From Zanthoxylum bungeanum (Eukaryota; Streptophyta; Magnoliopsida; Sapindales; Rutaceae), in NCBI GenBank assembly GCA_019454045.1, contig SKCR01035535.1, positions 124,001 to 188,000 on the forward strand: a stretch of DNA of 64,000 bases. The letters are read 5' to 3'. The notes below the pieces were generated by a model. It was not told the DNA's origin, searched no databases, and saw nothing but the letters and a program-made list of their open reading frames with translations. Of this stretch, positions 32,209-43,342 are shown one piece after another (positions within the stretch are counted from its first letter, which is position 1; every line of letters begins with the position of its first letter). The translations under genes were made by a program, and so were the position numbers.

Positions 32209-34822
32209 TGTTGGGGTTGGTGCTCAGAGCGCCAATCCGGGCCGTATTTATGTCTGATTCATGAATACGAACATCCCCTTATTCCATAATATTACTTATT
32301 TATGGTTGCACCTCTTGTTCTTATATACGTATTCGATCTGATTACGATTAGATTGAAACTAAATGTGGTTTGGTGATATGTATATATTAGACAAAGGCCC
32401 GATAATATATAATGCAGTACACAGTTACAAAGTTAGTTTGTAATTGACATTGGGAAGTGTCACTGCTATATGAATATTATCAAACATAGTTCCTGGTCAA
32501 GATTTGCTAACACGGGTCGGTTAGTCAAATCCGTTTAGACCAGTACATGTTGTATATCGAGACTTGGTCCGATGGTTTATCCCAATGAACCATGAGTCTA
32601 GGGAGACTCGTATAGACGTGTAGGTGTTTATAATGGATAAACACTGAACAGCTTACCGAAGATTCTTAATGGATGGTACACCAACGTCAATAAGAATCTT
32701 CTCGGGTTGAGTAGCATAGTGGTCCTTCGACTTGAGACACCACTGTGGATGTATGAGACATCCTCCATACTTAGATGGCAGTCACGTCACCGATCTATTT
32801 AGATCAGACCTCCGCCTGTTCGTTGGGTGTGGATCGATCCTCAGGATATCCTGTGTGTGTCAAGATAGGATCCGTCAGTTCTGTGTACCGAGCATAGGTA
32901 GTCCATATATAATTAGCAGTCTGTTAAATCTGTGGCCACAGTATACTTCAGAAGTAAGTTCCGATTGTTATTTAGAGATTGTTAATGAATACGTCGACGG
33001 GATAATACCTATAGAGATTTGACGTTTACATCTATATCTCTGGGATTATCCGGATACCTGTGACGGAGAGATTATACGTATGCAATGACCTCGACCTGTA
33101 TGATTCAGCTAGTTTATCCGTGATCGTCATAATCTACGGGTGGATAGATTATGGACACGAAATTGGATTTCGTGACGGATATACCTGAATCTAGAGAGTC
33201 TCAATAATGAAACATACTCGTAGAGCACTAGAGCAACATTTATGAATAATGATGATTATTTATAAATCGTTTAAACGTTAAACGAAAAATACATGCGAAC
33301 GGGCCGAACCGTCATTTCCTAATTAATGTGTATTTGTATTTAATATATGATATTATTAAATACACATCAATAAATATTCAAATAAAGGTATTTGACATAT
33401 ATCATTAATATATGTATTTGAGATATTTAAGGTAAATATAATACATATATTTGATATATTTGTATTTAATTAATTATTTAATTGTTAAATGATTAATATA
33501 ATTAAAATATAAATATATCACCAAATGATAAAGTTAGGAAATGATTATAAGTTGCAATTGTTGACTTATACATTAAAGGAAAAGGTTGTCAAATTGATTT
33601 TGACTTCTTAAGATATTTGTTCAAAATTGTTTGAAAATGAAAATATCTTTTTCCTTTATTTTTCATTAAATTCGGCCATAACACTTAAATATAAGAGTTA
33701 TATTTTTCTTAGTTGCATTTTTTGACTTAATTAAATATCTAATAAAGTGTTATTTGGATATTTATGCAAGTTGACCAAATGTAAAGTGAAATGAAATTGA
33801 AATTGCAAAAACTTGTATTTGGCTAGGTAATTTCGCCCAAGACCATTTTGATACAAATATATATTGTTTTTCATTTCATTCTTCTTAACCTAATACACTT
33901 TAAAGAAAACTCCATTAAAGGAAGCAAAGGATGCTAGAGAGAAAAGAAAGTAAAATCAAGAAAAGCTTGGAAAATAGTAAGTATTTCCAACCTTCCATTA
34001 GAGAGTAATTTGTTCCTCTTGTTGTGGGAAACATCTTGTGATGTTCTTGAGTTTTTCTATTCTTTATTCTTTGTGTTTTTGATGGATAAAATTTTGGTGA
34101 AAGTGTAGAGCATGTATGATGAAGGAAGCTTATGGCTATTGTAGTAATAAGTGTTCTTTTGTGGTTTTGGAAACCTTGTTGCTAATCTAGAGTTGTTGAC
34201 CCACTCTTAAATGACCTAGATTTGATCTTGAGTTGTTTCATTGTGTTGAGACTTTGATTGGATGGAAGAAAGATGATTGAAGTGTTGGATTTAACCAATT
34301 TGGTCTAATTTGTCCAATTTGATGAAATTGAAAAATTAGGGTTCATGACCAATTCCAAATTTGGGGATTTTCATATATGTTGTGTATTTGTGTGTGTATA
34401 TGATGCATATAAAGTTTCATGTTGATTGAATTACATCTTGATGTGTTTTGAAGCATGAAATGACAAAGTGCACAAATGGCACACTTTGGAGGTGCATTCG
34501 GCCTTGATGAAGAAAATGGGATTTTTGGTGCTTTTGGTGTTTTGATGTTTTGAACATGCTAAGTTCATCTTAGAAATGATTTAGAATCATTCAAAATTGA
34601 TTAGATCATTTTCGGACTAAAATGGACAAAATACCAATATAAGGGTAATTTGGTAAATTCACTTAAATATGATTTATTTGAATTTTATTTCATAATTTGA
34701 TTATTGGATAATTAAATAAATATGTTTATTTAATTAATCCGAGAAAAAGTTTTGAAATCGGAAAATTTGATTTTCCACCGCTTCCGCTGCGTTACCGGAT
34801 TTAGCCCCTAAAAAACCCTACA
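32209..34822 (+). repeat. solo LTR D (H family) in the gag of gypsy B, TSD GGTTC
   Basis: TGTTGGGGTTGGTGCTC... to ...AAAAACCCTACA, 2614 bp, flanked by GGTTC at 32204-32208 and 34823-34827. It is related to the LTR at 47370-49763 and to the copy at the left edge. Plus orientation, no internal part. Open frames inside, including one at 32732-33022 that starts at TTG, are judged non-coding. Confidence 0.93.
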
Positions 34823-34827
34823 GGTTC

Positions 34828-35744
34828 GAATCTGGTGCTCCTCCATATGGTGAACTTGTGGATCCAGTGGTAAGAGTCTCCATAAATTTGCATATCTAAT
34901 CTAGCTTTGCGTTGACTGCTGTATTGGCTCCACTTTCATAAATTCCTGCAAATCTTTGAATCATGCTCCTTTCTGTTGGCCACAAAGAATTGTTGTTGGC
35001 CATTTCTTCGATTAGGTCCCAGGCTTGATCTTCTCCTTTTGCCATCAAGGCTTCTCCAGTAGCAGCTTCGATTGTGGTTCTCATTATTCCAGAAAGCCCA
35101 TTATAGAATGTTTGGACTTGAATCCATTTTAGAATCTCATGGTGAGGACATTTCCGGAGCAAATCTTTATACATTTCCCAAGCTTCGCAGAGGGATTCTG
35201 AATCTTGTTGTACAAAGGATGTGATGTCATTCCTCAGCTTTCCGGTTCTGGCTGGTGGAAAGTACTTTGCAAGAAATTTGGTGGCTAAAGTGTTCCAAGT
35301 TGTGATAGAACCTGCTGGTAGTGAATGTAGCCAAGCTTTAGCTCTGTCTTTCAGGGAATATGGAAAAACTCGCAGTCTCATTGCTTCTTCCGCTTCTCAG
35401 TTGTAATTAAAAGTGCCACAAACTTCTAGGAAGTTGCTGATGTGGGCATTAGGATCTTCAGTTGAATTCCCCCCGAACTGAACTGACTGCTGAATCATCT
35501 GAATGCATGTTTTGATGTCACACACATTTGCTGGTAACGGAGGAAGTACAATACAGAAAATGAGTCTGTCAACCACCGGAATGGTTTTGTCTCGAATGGG
35601 AATTGGTTGTGCAACGTTCAAAGGTTCAGGTTTCATGTTGACTAAAGCTTCTTGGCCCTCTCGCCTTTCCCTTCTCAACTGTCTGATGGTTCTTTCAATT
35701 TCCGGGTCAAGCGGTCGGAGTTCAAAGCTTCTAGTTCGTCTCAT
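34828..35744 (-). pseudogene. B: Gag, N-terminal and retrotrans_gag domain
   Basis: ATG at 35744 (MRRTRSFELRPLDPEIER). One in-frame TGA at about 35396 separates it from the retrotrans_gag domain: LRVFPYSLKDRAKAWLHSLP, then KFLAKYFPPARTGKLRNDI, then KCPHHEILKWIQVQTFYNGL. A TAG at about 34896 follows. Sequence and order match Athila-type Gag. Apart from those stops the frame is well kept. It is interrupted by solo LTR D and continues at 32203. Confidence 0.88.
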
Positions 35745-35855
35745 GAAGTTTCTGAGAACCTGAAACACAAGAAAATAAAAAAAAAAAATAAGTAAAAAGA
35801 AATTAGATACAAGTAACGTATCTAACCCCTAAACTAATAGTAAAAGATAAATAAG

Positions 35856-35873
35856 TCCCCGGCAACGGTGCCA
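35856..35873 (-). other. PBS of B (Athila type)
   Basis: TGGCACCGTTGCCGGGGA on the minus strand, six bases from the 5' LTR. It differs by one base from the TGGCGCCGTTGCCGGGGA PBS of Athila elements (tRNA-Asp type). Confidence 0.9.
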
Positions 35874-37234
35874 AAAACTTGACCGGCGTAAACACACACG
35901 TATAACGCAAGCGCACATATCGTTCAAGTAGTATAAAAATATCGATCCCACGAGGACTTAATATCTAGTCTATTAATTTTATGAGGTCAAATGATTACTA
36001 GTATCTAACAGGTTGATTGATTGATTTGAAATGGTGACGATTCTAAATTTAAAAGCAAGTAAATAAAATTGTCGAAAATAGGTTTTAAGAAAATTCAATA
36101 TTAAAAACTATCTAGGGTTGTGATTTCTTCCAATATCATTTTAAAGATGAAGTGGTTATCTTAAAGTTGGGTAATATATTGATTTATTAACCTGGAACAC
36201 TAAATTATGTGTAAGCCTCTGTCGATGGTCAGACAAAAATACCCAGTTTAACCCAATTAAACCATATGTCTATGTCAACCAAATTATATGGATTCATTAT
36301 GTTTAAGTTCCAATTATGGCTACCCCCGCCCGACAGGTATATTCCTATCCTGTAAGGAAATCTATTAAAGGGTTATCTATCCTCAAGGAAGATCGTGGGC
36401 TATTGAGTCTAAGGCTGAAACCTAAAATCCCTATGTCTAGTTCATTTTAGATTTACCATATCAATTTTATTAATGGCCAGTTAATGAAAAAGCATTAAGT
36501 TTAAGACTCAATAAATAAATCTTTATATTACCCAAGCTATAATCTAACCCCTTATAAAACGGTGATATTAAAAGTTATCACAACCCCAGATAACTAATTT
36601 AGTTACAACACATAACTAGGGCTAATAAAAACTTGAAAATAAAAGACATAAACTAAAAATACTGTAAAGTAAATTACAATAAAATAAAATGCTAAGGTAA
36701 AAGGAATTACTTTTACTACTACTAATTTAGATATCTCCCATAAAATAATATATAAACTTGTGATTCTTTTTCCAACCAGCCATAAAGGCGGTAACCTGAT
36801 TAAGTCCAATTAAGTCCAACCAGCCATAAAGGCGGAACCAAAATTAAATTACCAACCGACCAATCTGGCGGTATCCTTGATTAGTCAGGTTTAAACCAGA
36901 TTAAAATGAATTACCAACCGACCAATCTGGCGGTATCCTTTTTAAGTCAATATTTTAAATAGTGAATATATTATTTTTAAGGGAGATTAATCTAAATAGT
37001 AACAGTAAAAGAATTACCTTTCACCCTAGCTGGGGAAGATACCTCCTCATGGTAAATAGTAAAAACTGTAAAAAGTAAAAAGTAAAAATTAAATTACTAT
37101 TATTACAAAACGTAATTAAAATTAATTACAAAACTAAAAAACTAAAAATTAAAAGAAAGTAGAGAGAGAAACTATCTCTTTAGATAGAATATAATAGAGA
37201 GAGTGATACAATGAATTCTGAAATCTCGAGCTCA

Positions 37235-37242
37235 ATTTATAG
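37235..37242 (-). promoter_or_regulatory. TATA box of B 5' LTR
   Basis: CTATAAAT on the minus strand, followed by a CTCTCT-rich region (37150-37205). It lies about 70 bases downstream, in element sense, of the nearest ACGTGGC motif. Confidence 0.65.
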
Positions 37243-37304
37243 GCCTTGGTAGGCTTTCAGCCTCGCGACGCCAGGGCCTTCAGCGTCGCTACGCCAGATT
37301 TTGT

Positions 37305-37745
37305 CGACGTGGCACGCTCTGGTTCGTCTGTTTGAAGATTCTGGATAAGCTGATAAGGTGACACGTGGCAGAGTGGTTGGGCTTCAATTATTGTGACACG
37401 TGGCGGCTTCTGATTGGTCGATGAGATTCTTATCCGCCACGTGTCAGATAAGGATTAGATACTCAATGATTGATGCTGACGTGGTGGTGACGTGGCGACA
37501 CGTGGGAAAGAGACTGTCGGCACCGTAGGATTGCGACACGTGGCACTTCCTAATTGGCTGATGATGATGTGGCACGACACGTGGCAATGTTGACTTGTTG
37601 ACTTCCTGACGTGGCTGATGACATGGAGACACGTAGGTTGCCACGTGGCACACGTGGCGATGATGACTGTCGGCACCGTAGGATGCTGACACGTGGATCG
37701 GCGCATGTTAGTAGATCGGCTGTGATGGTGACACGTGGCACGATG
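37305..37745 (-). promoter_or_regulatory. G-box/ABRE cluster in U3 of the B 5' LTR
   Basis: About a dozen ACGTGG cores, mostly ACACGTGGC(A/G), in 440 bases ending about 70 bases upstream of the TATA box. This spacing fits an enhancer driving the element transcript. Conserved with 25005-25455. Confidence 0.75.
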
Positions 37746-38052
37746 CATTTTAGCAAAGTCAAACTTTTCTCAGATTCTGATTTGTGGACCCGGCGCACGT
37801 TAGCACTGTTCGGCGCATGTTAGACGTCGCGACGCGGAAGGTTTTGGCGTCGCGATGCGGGAATTTACTAAAATGCCCTTTTTGTCCAATTTTCACTGTT
37901 TTGGCCCAAATCACCTCCAGAATGTCCTGAAACTTTATTTATCTACAAAATAACACAAAACACATCAAAATATTCACAAAACTCAAGAAACTATACAAAA
38001 TATTTGGTTAAATGAGTGGGAAATAGTGATATAAATACCACTCATCACATCC

Positions 38053-39005
38053 TTTGTTCTCTAAGACACTAACGGATGTTCTTAACATCAATCCAGTGAC
38101 TATCACTTGGATTGGCCTGTTTGTGAATCCATATGCTCAAAGCGTATGAGACACCAGGTCACGTACATTTCTCAATGTACGAGTTCACGGAGAGTTTCAT
38201 GAAAGCCAAGCTTTCACCGATTGTTTTATGGGAATATCATTTCCAAGAAATGACATATTATCATTATTTATAGGACAGCCACTGTCAGTGTGCTCCCACT
38301 AACCCTCTTTATATACACAAGAATCATGTTTGTTTTTAATTAAATCATAAACTATTATGATTACACCAAAAAGATAATTCCTAGAACCTATGCTTGCTTC
38401 AATCCAAACATAGATCGAACAACCTGCAAACCTTGTTTGCTAGTTTTGGTACGACAAAACCAACAGGATGTTGTAAACATCCTCCAAAAGTTTTCCTTTT
38501 CAGGAAATCGATTTTCCCGTTCAGCTGACATATTTCATAAATGAAACATGCAGCATTAGCAAGCATTATCCAAATGGATTTATCGTGGCAACAGGTAAAA
38601 GGTTCAATTGTAATCAACACAATGTTGATAACGATACCTTTCCGCTAAAAGCCTAGCTTTACACGTTGGTATGTTGCCTTCCATGTATGTATTCCTTGAA
38701 GACTGAATAGTACCAATAGGCACAATGCCTTATGGTAAATCAACTAGTATCTAAACTTGTTGATATACATGGAATCCATTTGGGATTATATGGCACTTTG
38801 CCATAATTAGGGAGTCGATACCTTGTATCACTTCCTCATACGTAGTCAGTTGATATACCTCAATAAGATTGACATCTTTATGAGGTGAGATCAGAAACCC
38901 ATACCCCAGGTTGTTTTCTGACTCTCTCCGACATATGCGGTTCTTATGTATACGAAGATTAATGGTAATAGTTTCATCCTTGATGAAATATTTGTGTTCC
39001 ATTAG
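38053..39005 (-). pseudogene. A: copia reverse transcriptase, decayed
   Basis: Minus-strand pieces in order: LVDLP.GIVPIG near 38740 (TLVDLPEGIKPIG), KSIWIMLANAACFIYEICQL near 38570 (KSIRILLAIAAYYDYEIWQMDVKTAFLNG, altered after the aspartate), a C-terminal LFDLCLD.S where YGLKQAS is expected near 38400, then NPSDSHWIDVKNI near 38090. The polymerase core is broken by many stops and a short N-terminal remnant precedes it (to 39005). It is cut by gypsy B at 38052. Confidence 0.75.
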
Positions 39006-40320
39006 GATTCGGTGCCTTGAACAGTATTACTCTGATTTTCATCGAGTTTTACTATCCTCTCACTTACCACTGTATATCGGTATTCCTCTTAGGAAAACCG
39101 AATGGTGAGCAACAATCTAATTGTTCTCTTGTGAGTTGTATAAGTACAATACTTATGGTATCCCTAGGATAACCTACATTTGGCACTTATCCAATTTGGG
39201 TTTTAGTTTGGTATCATCCAAACATATGCCTAGCATATCCAAATGTTTTAGGAATGAGAAACCCGGTTTCTTTCCCGTTCATATCTAATATGAAATCTGT
39301 CAAACAGATTATTATAGAACCTTATTCAAAATAAGTTCTTGCACTGTTTAAAGCTTATCCGTTGAAGGAAATGGTATCTCAGAGCGACTCATGATTAACC
39401 TTATCATGTCTAACATAATTCGGTTTATCCGTTCGGACACACCGTCAAATTGACGTGTTCCAGGAGGAGTCCTCATTGAAAGAATACTATACTCTTTCAA
39501 GTATATTAGAAACTTATTGCTTAAGTATTTTTCATTACGGTCTTACCGTGACGGTTTAATACTTTAGCCGATCTGTTTGTCTATTTCGTGTCGAAACTAT
39601 AAAAGTTTCCGATTTGTGTTCTAAAAGAAACACACAACCATAACGCGATGCCACATCCGTAAAGGTCACGAAATATTCATATCCACCTCTAGCCTTGCTA
39701 GACATGGGCCCACTTGCTTCACTATGAACTAGGGCTAACAGATTAGTGGCATTTACACTTTTACCAAGTAAATGTGTTTTAGGCACTTTGCCCAATAAAC
39801 TAGATTCGTAGACTTTATTTGATTGGAATCAAAATAGTCTGAGTACCCACTCTTCAAAAGTGTGGATATACGATTCTTGTTTGATTGTGTCCCAGACAAC
39901 AATGCCACAATTAAGTTTCATCTAATCAAATCAGTTTGAGCTATTGTTTGTCATGTTATACGTTTGAGATGTTATTTATATTCAAAATATAAATTCTGTT
40001 ATTCATATCTAATGTGTTTATCTCAATATCATCTTTATATAATAAAACACCTTAGTGTTCTAGAATATAAAGGTTCACCCGCAGTGAGTTAAACACTGAT
40101 ATAAAGATAATGTATCTAGTCAAACTAGTTACATTATAACAGTTTCCAATTTTAGGTACACACCCGAAGGGTAGTTCCTAAAATTAGGTATCTAAGGTTA
40201 AAATAGCGACTTTCGTCCCGTTTCCAATTCACAGATAAATCTCAACTGAAGTCAGTATCCTGCTCACAGCAGATTCTGAACAACATCATATATTTATGTA
40301 TAACACTAAGTATCTAAAAT
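39006..40320 (-). pseudogene. A: copia protease and integrase, decayed
   Basis: From 40320 down: ILDT..C protease-like start, decayed HHCC region near 39910 (CGIVVWDTIK), then GKVPKTHLLGKSVNATNLLA and SEASGPMSSKARGGYEYFVT with TDVASRYG (integrase core, D position occupied by S-E-A-S). Near 39190 VWMIP.NPNWISAKCRLSRGY corresponds to the integrase C-terminus. Many stops. The same order and wording occur in E at 6640-7639. Confidence 0.78.
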
Positions 40321-40640
40321 CCAATTTTAATACTAGTAGTGAATATGTTTATGACAAACATATTTGAAGTCAGAGCCTTACTCGTCTTCAATTCCTTCAT
40401 ATCTGCTTTGTTCAAACGGCAGTCACGCTTCCGCGATCCCGTTTGCCATATTTTAGGCAGACATTTTGGGATATGTCCTTTATCTTCCCAGAAGATTATA
40501 ATGATTTTGCCTTTGCCCTTTTCAACATTCCAGAAGCCTTTGGCCAAGCCTTGGCCTTCTTAGAATATCGAAGTAAGGTACGCCTTGTGCTACTTGCCTA
40601 TTGTAAAGTTTGACTTTATTTCCTTGAGAATAGTCATTAA
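40321..40640 (-). pseudogene. A: gag nucleocapsid end
   Basis: KGKGKIIIIFWEDKGHIPKC, then QTGSRKRDCRLNKADMKELK, a frameshifted CCHC knuckle, then SNMFVINIFTTSIKIGF leading into the protease. Matches 6440-6640 in E. Confidence 0.75.
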
Positions 40641-43325
40641 CTCTCCAAGAGTTTACTATTGCAATTTAGTATTTCTAAAATCTAAGTATAGATTTATGAA
40701 GATCCTTCAATTTCATTATCATACTTTAAGGATCTAATCCTTAGTTCTGATTCAGAAATTAAGGAGTTTACCGCGACAAGCTTAATGGATTAAGCACTTA
40801 AGTTATCATCACATGATCTTCCAAAGATTATGTTCTACTGTTTGCTTAACTCCGGGCTTAGGCCTAATATGTTATTTTATCTAATAAAGTAACTTATTAG
40901 TTTCCAGGACCATCTTGAAATATTATTCCCAATTTGAAAATTAAACCATTTAAATACATTTTCCCTTGGATTATGTTTTAAATGTCAATCTTTCAATTTA
41001 TATCTTGATTTTAATAGTCCAACTATTTAATCAACGATTTTGGTACTATTTATTATAATGATTACAATAGTCCAACTATTTAATCAACTATAATTTAATT
41101 GATTAAAATCAATTATATTGATTACTATAATCCAATTATAAAATCAACTATAAATGAATAGTTTGAATATAGTCCAACTATTTATTAAAACAACAATTTA
41201 AATATTAGTCCAACTAACATTTAATCTTTATGACGATTGATATTTGTTTGAGCGCGTTTGGCAAGTAATTAAACGAATATTGCAAATTCAATTCTTGCCT
41301 CCCACTATTTTTCGGCGAGCCTCTAACCTTCTGTTGAGTACTCGGGAAACCGTGTTTCCTAGTGGGCTAGGATCCCGTTAAATATCACACAATCTTGACT
41401 TTGGCCAACAAATTGTATTGTAATTAACTAGGTAGATCTCTAAGATCGATTGGATCCAATCCAATTCCTAGATCTGGTAGGGGGACATCCAAGTCCGAAG
41501 CATATATCTTATATATGCCAATACATCCAATGTATTGCCTAACCTTTTTCCTCTGAATCAGCTAAGCCTTGGCTTTGGCACAACAAACTTAGTGATCCCA
41601 GTCAAGCGCGACCCATTGACCATGGAAAGCTTCGTAATCAATGTCGATGGACAAGAAGTGGTCTTGACTTTGGCCAACAAACCACAACTTGGACAAGACA
41701 TTGATATAGAACAAAGCCTTTGTGATTCAAACACGTCCTCGATGGACAAAGGCCTTGACTTTGGCCAACAAGCCAATGCCAGTCTCGGATCTTGAGTGAG
41801 AATCACTCAATGGAAGGAAAGACGCTTAATATTTTGCGAGGGTTTTTCGAGTGAAAATTGGCAACCAATTTATTATCTTTGTTAAGGTCTCATCATCATA
41901 CACCCTTAAGCATGCATTCTAAACACATAATAAAGCGCGTATAAGAAAATTAATAATGATATGCGGATGGATACTTTACAAAATGATCCTAGATCAAATC
42001 TCTCCATTTCTCTCTCCCGCTAGCACAAGTATTTACTTCTACCCGTTACACTACACTTCTAAAGAAACCTCACTTACATTGAGGGGAATGGGTGAGAAGA
42101 GAATACAAAGAATTGAGAGGTAATAAGGCTGGACACGCAGGTCCAATTTAATAAATCAAATTTATTACAATAATTTCTAAAATTGCCTCACCCATCTAAT
42201 ATCCATCCGATATACATTATTCATGCATCGCAACCATGTATTCACACAAGCATGCTATCAATCAATCTAATCAAATTAATTAATCTGATAATTAGTGATC
42301 ATCCAATGTTCAAACAACGATTTGATTTTGTTCGAGTCAAACTCGTTTTTACGAATAAGTACTCAAAGTATGAATTCTCGAATTAAATTAAACTACATAA
42401 TTAAATCCAATTTAATATGCATTCAATTCTAATTCGCTATTTAATTCCAAATTAAATATTACACTTTAATAATAAACCTTTTACGACTTAAATTCCAAAT
42501 TTAATCGTTACGGGTCTCAAAGCCCGATTAACGTCCAACGTCAATTTAATTAAAGTCCAATGGGCTGTTAATTAATTTCTTAAGGCGTGGACTTTTGGTC
42601 AACTCGGGTCAAACCGATAACCAAAGTCCAATCCGGGAGTTACCCCATAAGCCTAGAAATCAATTCGGCCCATTAGGCCTAATTAAACTTTAAAGGTCCA
42701 TTAAGTCGCATTTGGGCTTTATGGAAGTGGTTTTGGGCCTAATTGGATCCAAGCAATTTTGCCTAAACCTAACTTTGTACAACAAAGCCCAATAAGCCCA
42801 TTTACAACATTAAAGCCCAAATCCAATTTTAAGGCCCAATTAATTAAATACAAAAAATCCAATTTCATATTTAATTAACCTAAAGTGTATATCATGATTA
42901 ATCACCCAAATTAACATTTCTAAAACATCAATTTATATAATCAATCATGCTCATTTTCATCATCACATGTCCAATACATTTTGATTAAAATCAAACCCAT
43001 AATTACATGCTCAAAGTCTCGGCCAAATGGGATTTTCAAATCAATTCGGTTTCAATCAAATTAAATCCGCAATCAACATTTCCCGATTGTTTCCAACTCA
43101 TCTAATGAATCAAAAAACAAAATTCCAAGACAATATATGGCACTACTCAATTCGGCCAAGCCAAGCATTTTGGGGAAAAATTGTTCCAAACCATTTTCTT
43201 GAAATTGATCAAATCAAACTTCAATTAAACATGTTATAAGCATACTCAAACATCCAATTAATTCAAATCATGCTCAAAAACATTTTACCCAAATTTTAAG
43301 CCCTAAATTCATTTCATGCTTTTAA
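40641..43325 (-). other. leader and decayed gag of A; no intact gene
   Basis: Mirror of the E leader. It carries three copies of TTTGTTGGCCAAAGTCAAG (minus strand; 41754-41771 with the first base changed, 41663-41681, 41394-41412) with almost the same spacing as in E, and a run of palindromes (ATAGT-CCA-ACTAT type) at 41000-41220. The small open frame at 41535-41795 lies on the 19-mers and is not a gene. Confidence 0.65.
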
Positions 43326-43341
43326 CCTTGCTCTAATACCA
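43326..43341 (-). other. PBS of A
   Basis: TGGTATTAGAGCAAGG on the minus strand beside the 5' LTR, one change from TGGTATCAGAGC (tRNA-iMet). Confidence 0.88.
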
Positions 43342-43342
43342 T

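Larger units (their letters stand above)
23557..38047 (-). mobile_element. gypsy element B, Athila-like, carrying a LOG gene; TSD CATCC
   Basis: LTRs of 2179 and 2168 bp (TGACCGGC...CTCATCA on the plus strand) with a perfect TSD CATCC (23552-23556 and 38048-38052). On the minus strand: 5' LTR, PBS, gag, zinc-knuckle and protease regions, integrase C-terminus, a 182-codon frame, a LOG-type gene, 3' UTR repeats, PPT, 3' LTR. RT, RNase H and most of integrase are absent. Two later solo LTRs (29032-30845 and 32209-34822) interrupt it; without them the internal region is about 5.7 kb. The first 450 bases of the two LTRs differ at about ten sites (around 2 percent). It is a non-autonomous gene-carrying element. 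Confidence 0.93.
35880..38047 (-). repeat. 5' LTR of B
   Basis: A 2168-bp LTR adjoining the PBS; TSD CATCC follows at 38048. About 2 percent different from the 3' LTR over the part compared. It keeps a TATA box and the G-box cluster. Confidence 0.93.

Noticed and set aside
34821..34840. tRNA T-arm-like GGTTCGAATC
   Set aside because: It is the TSD of solo LTR D plus gag sequence; no acceptor, D or anticodon arm is near.
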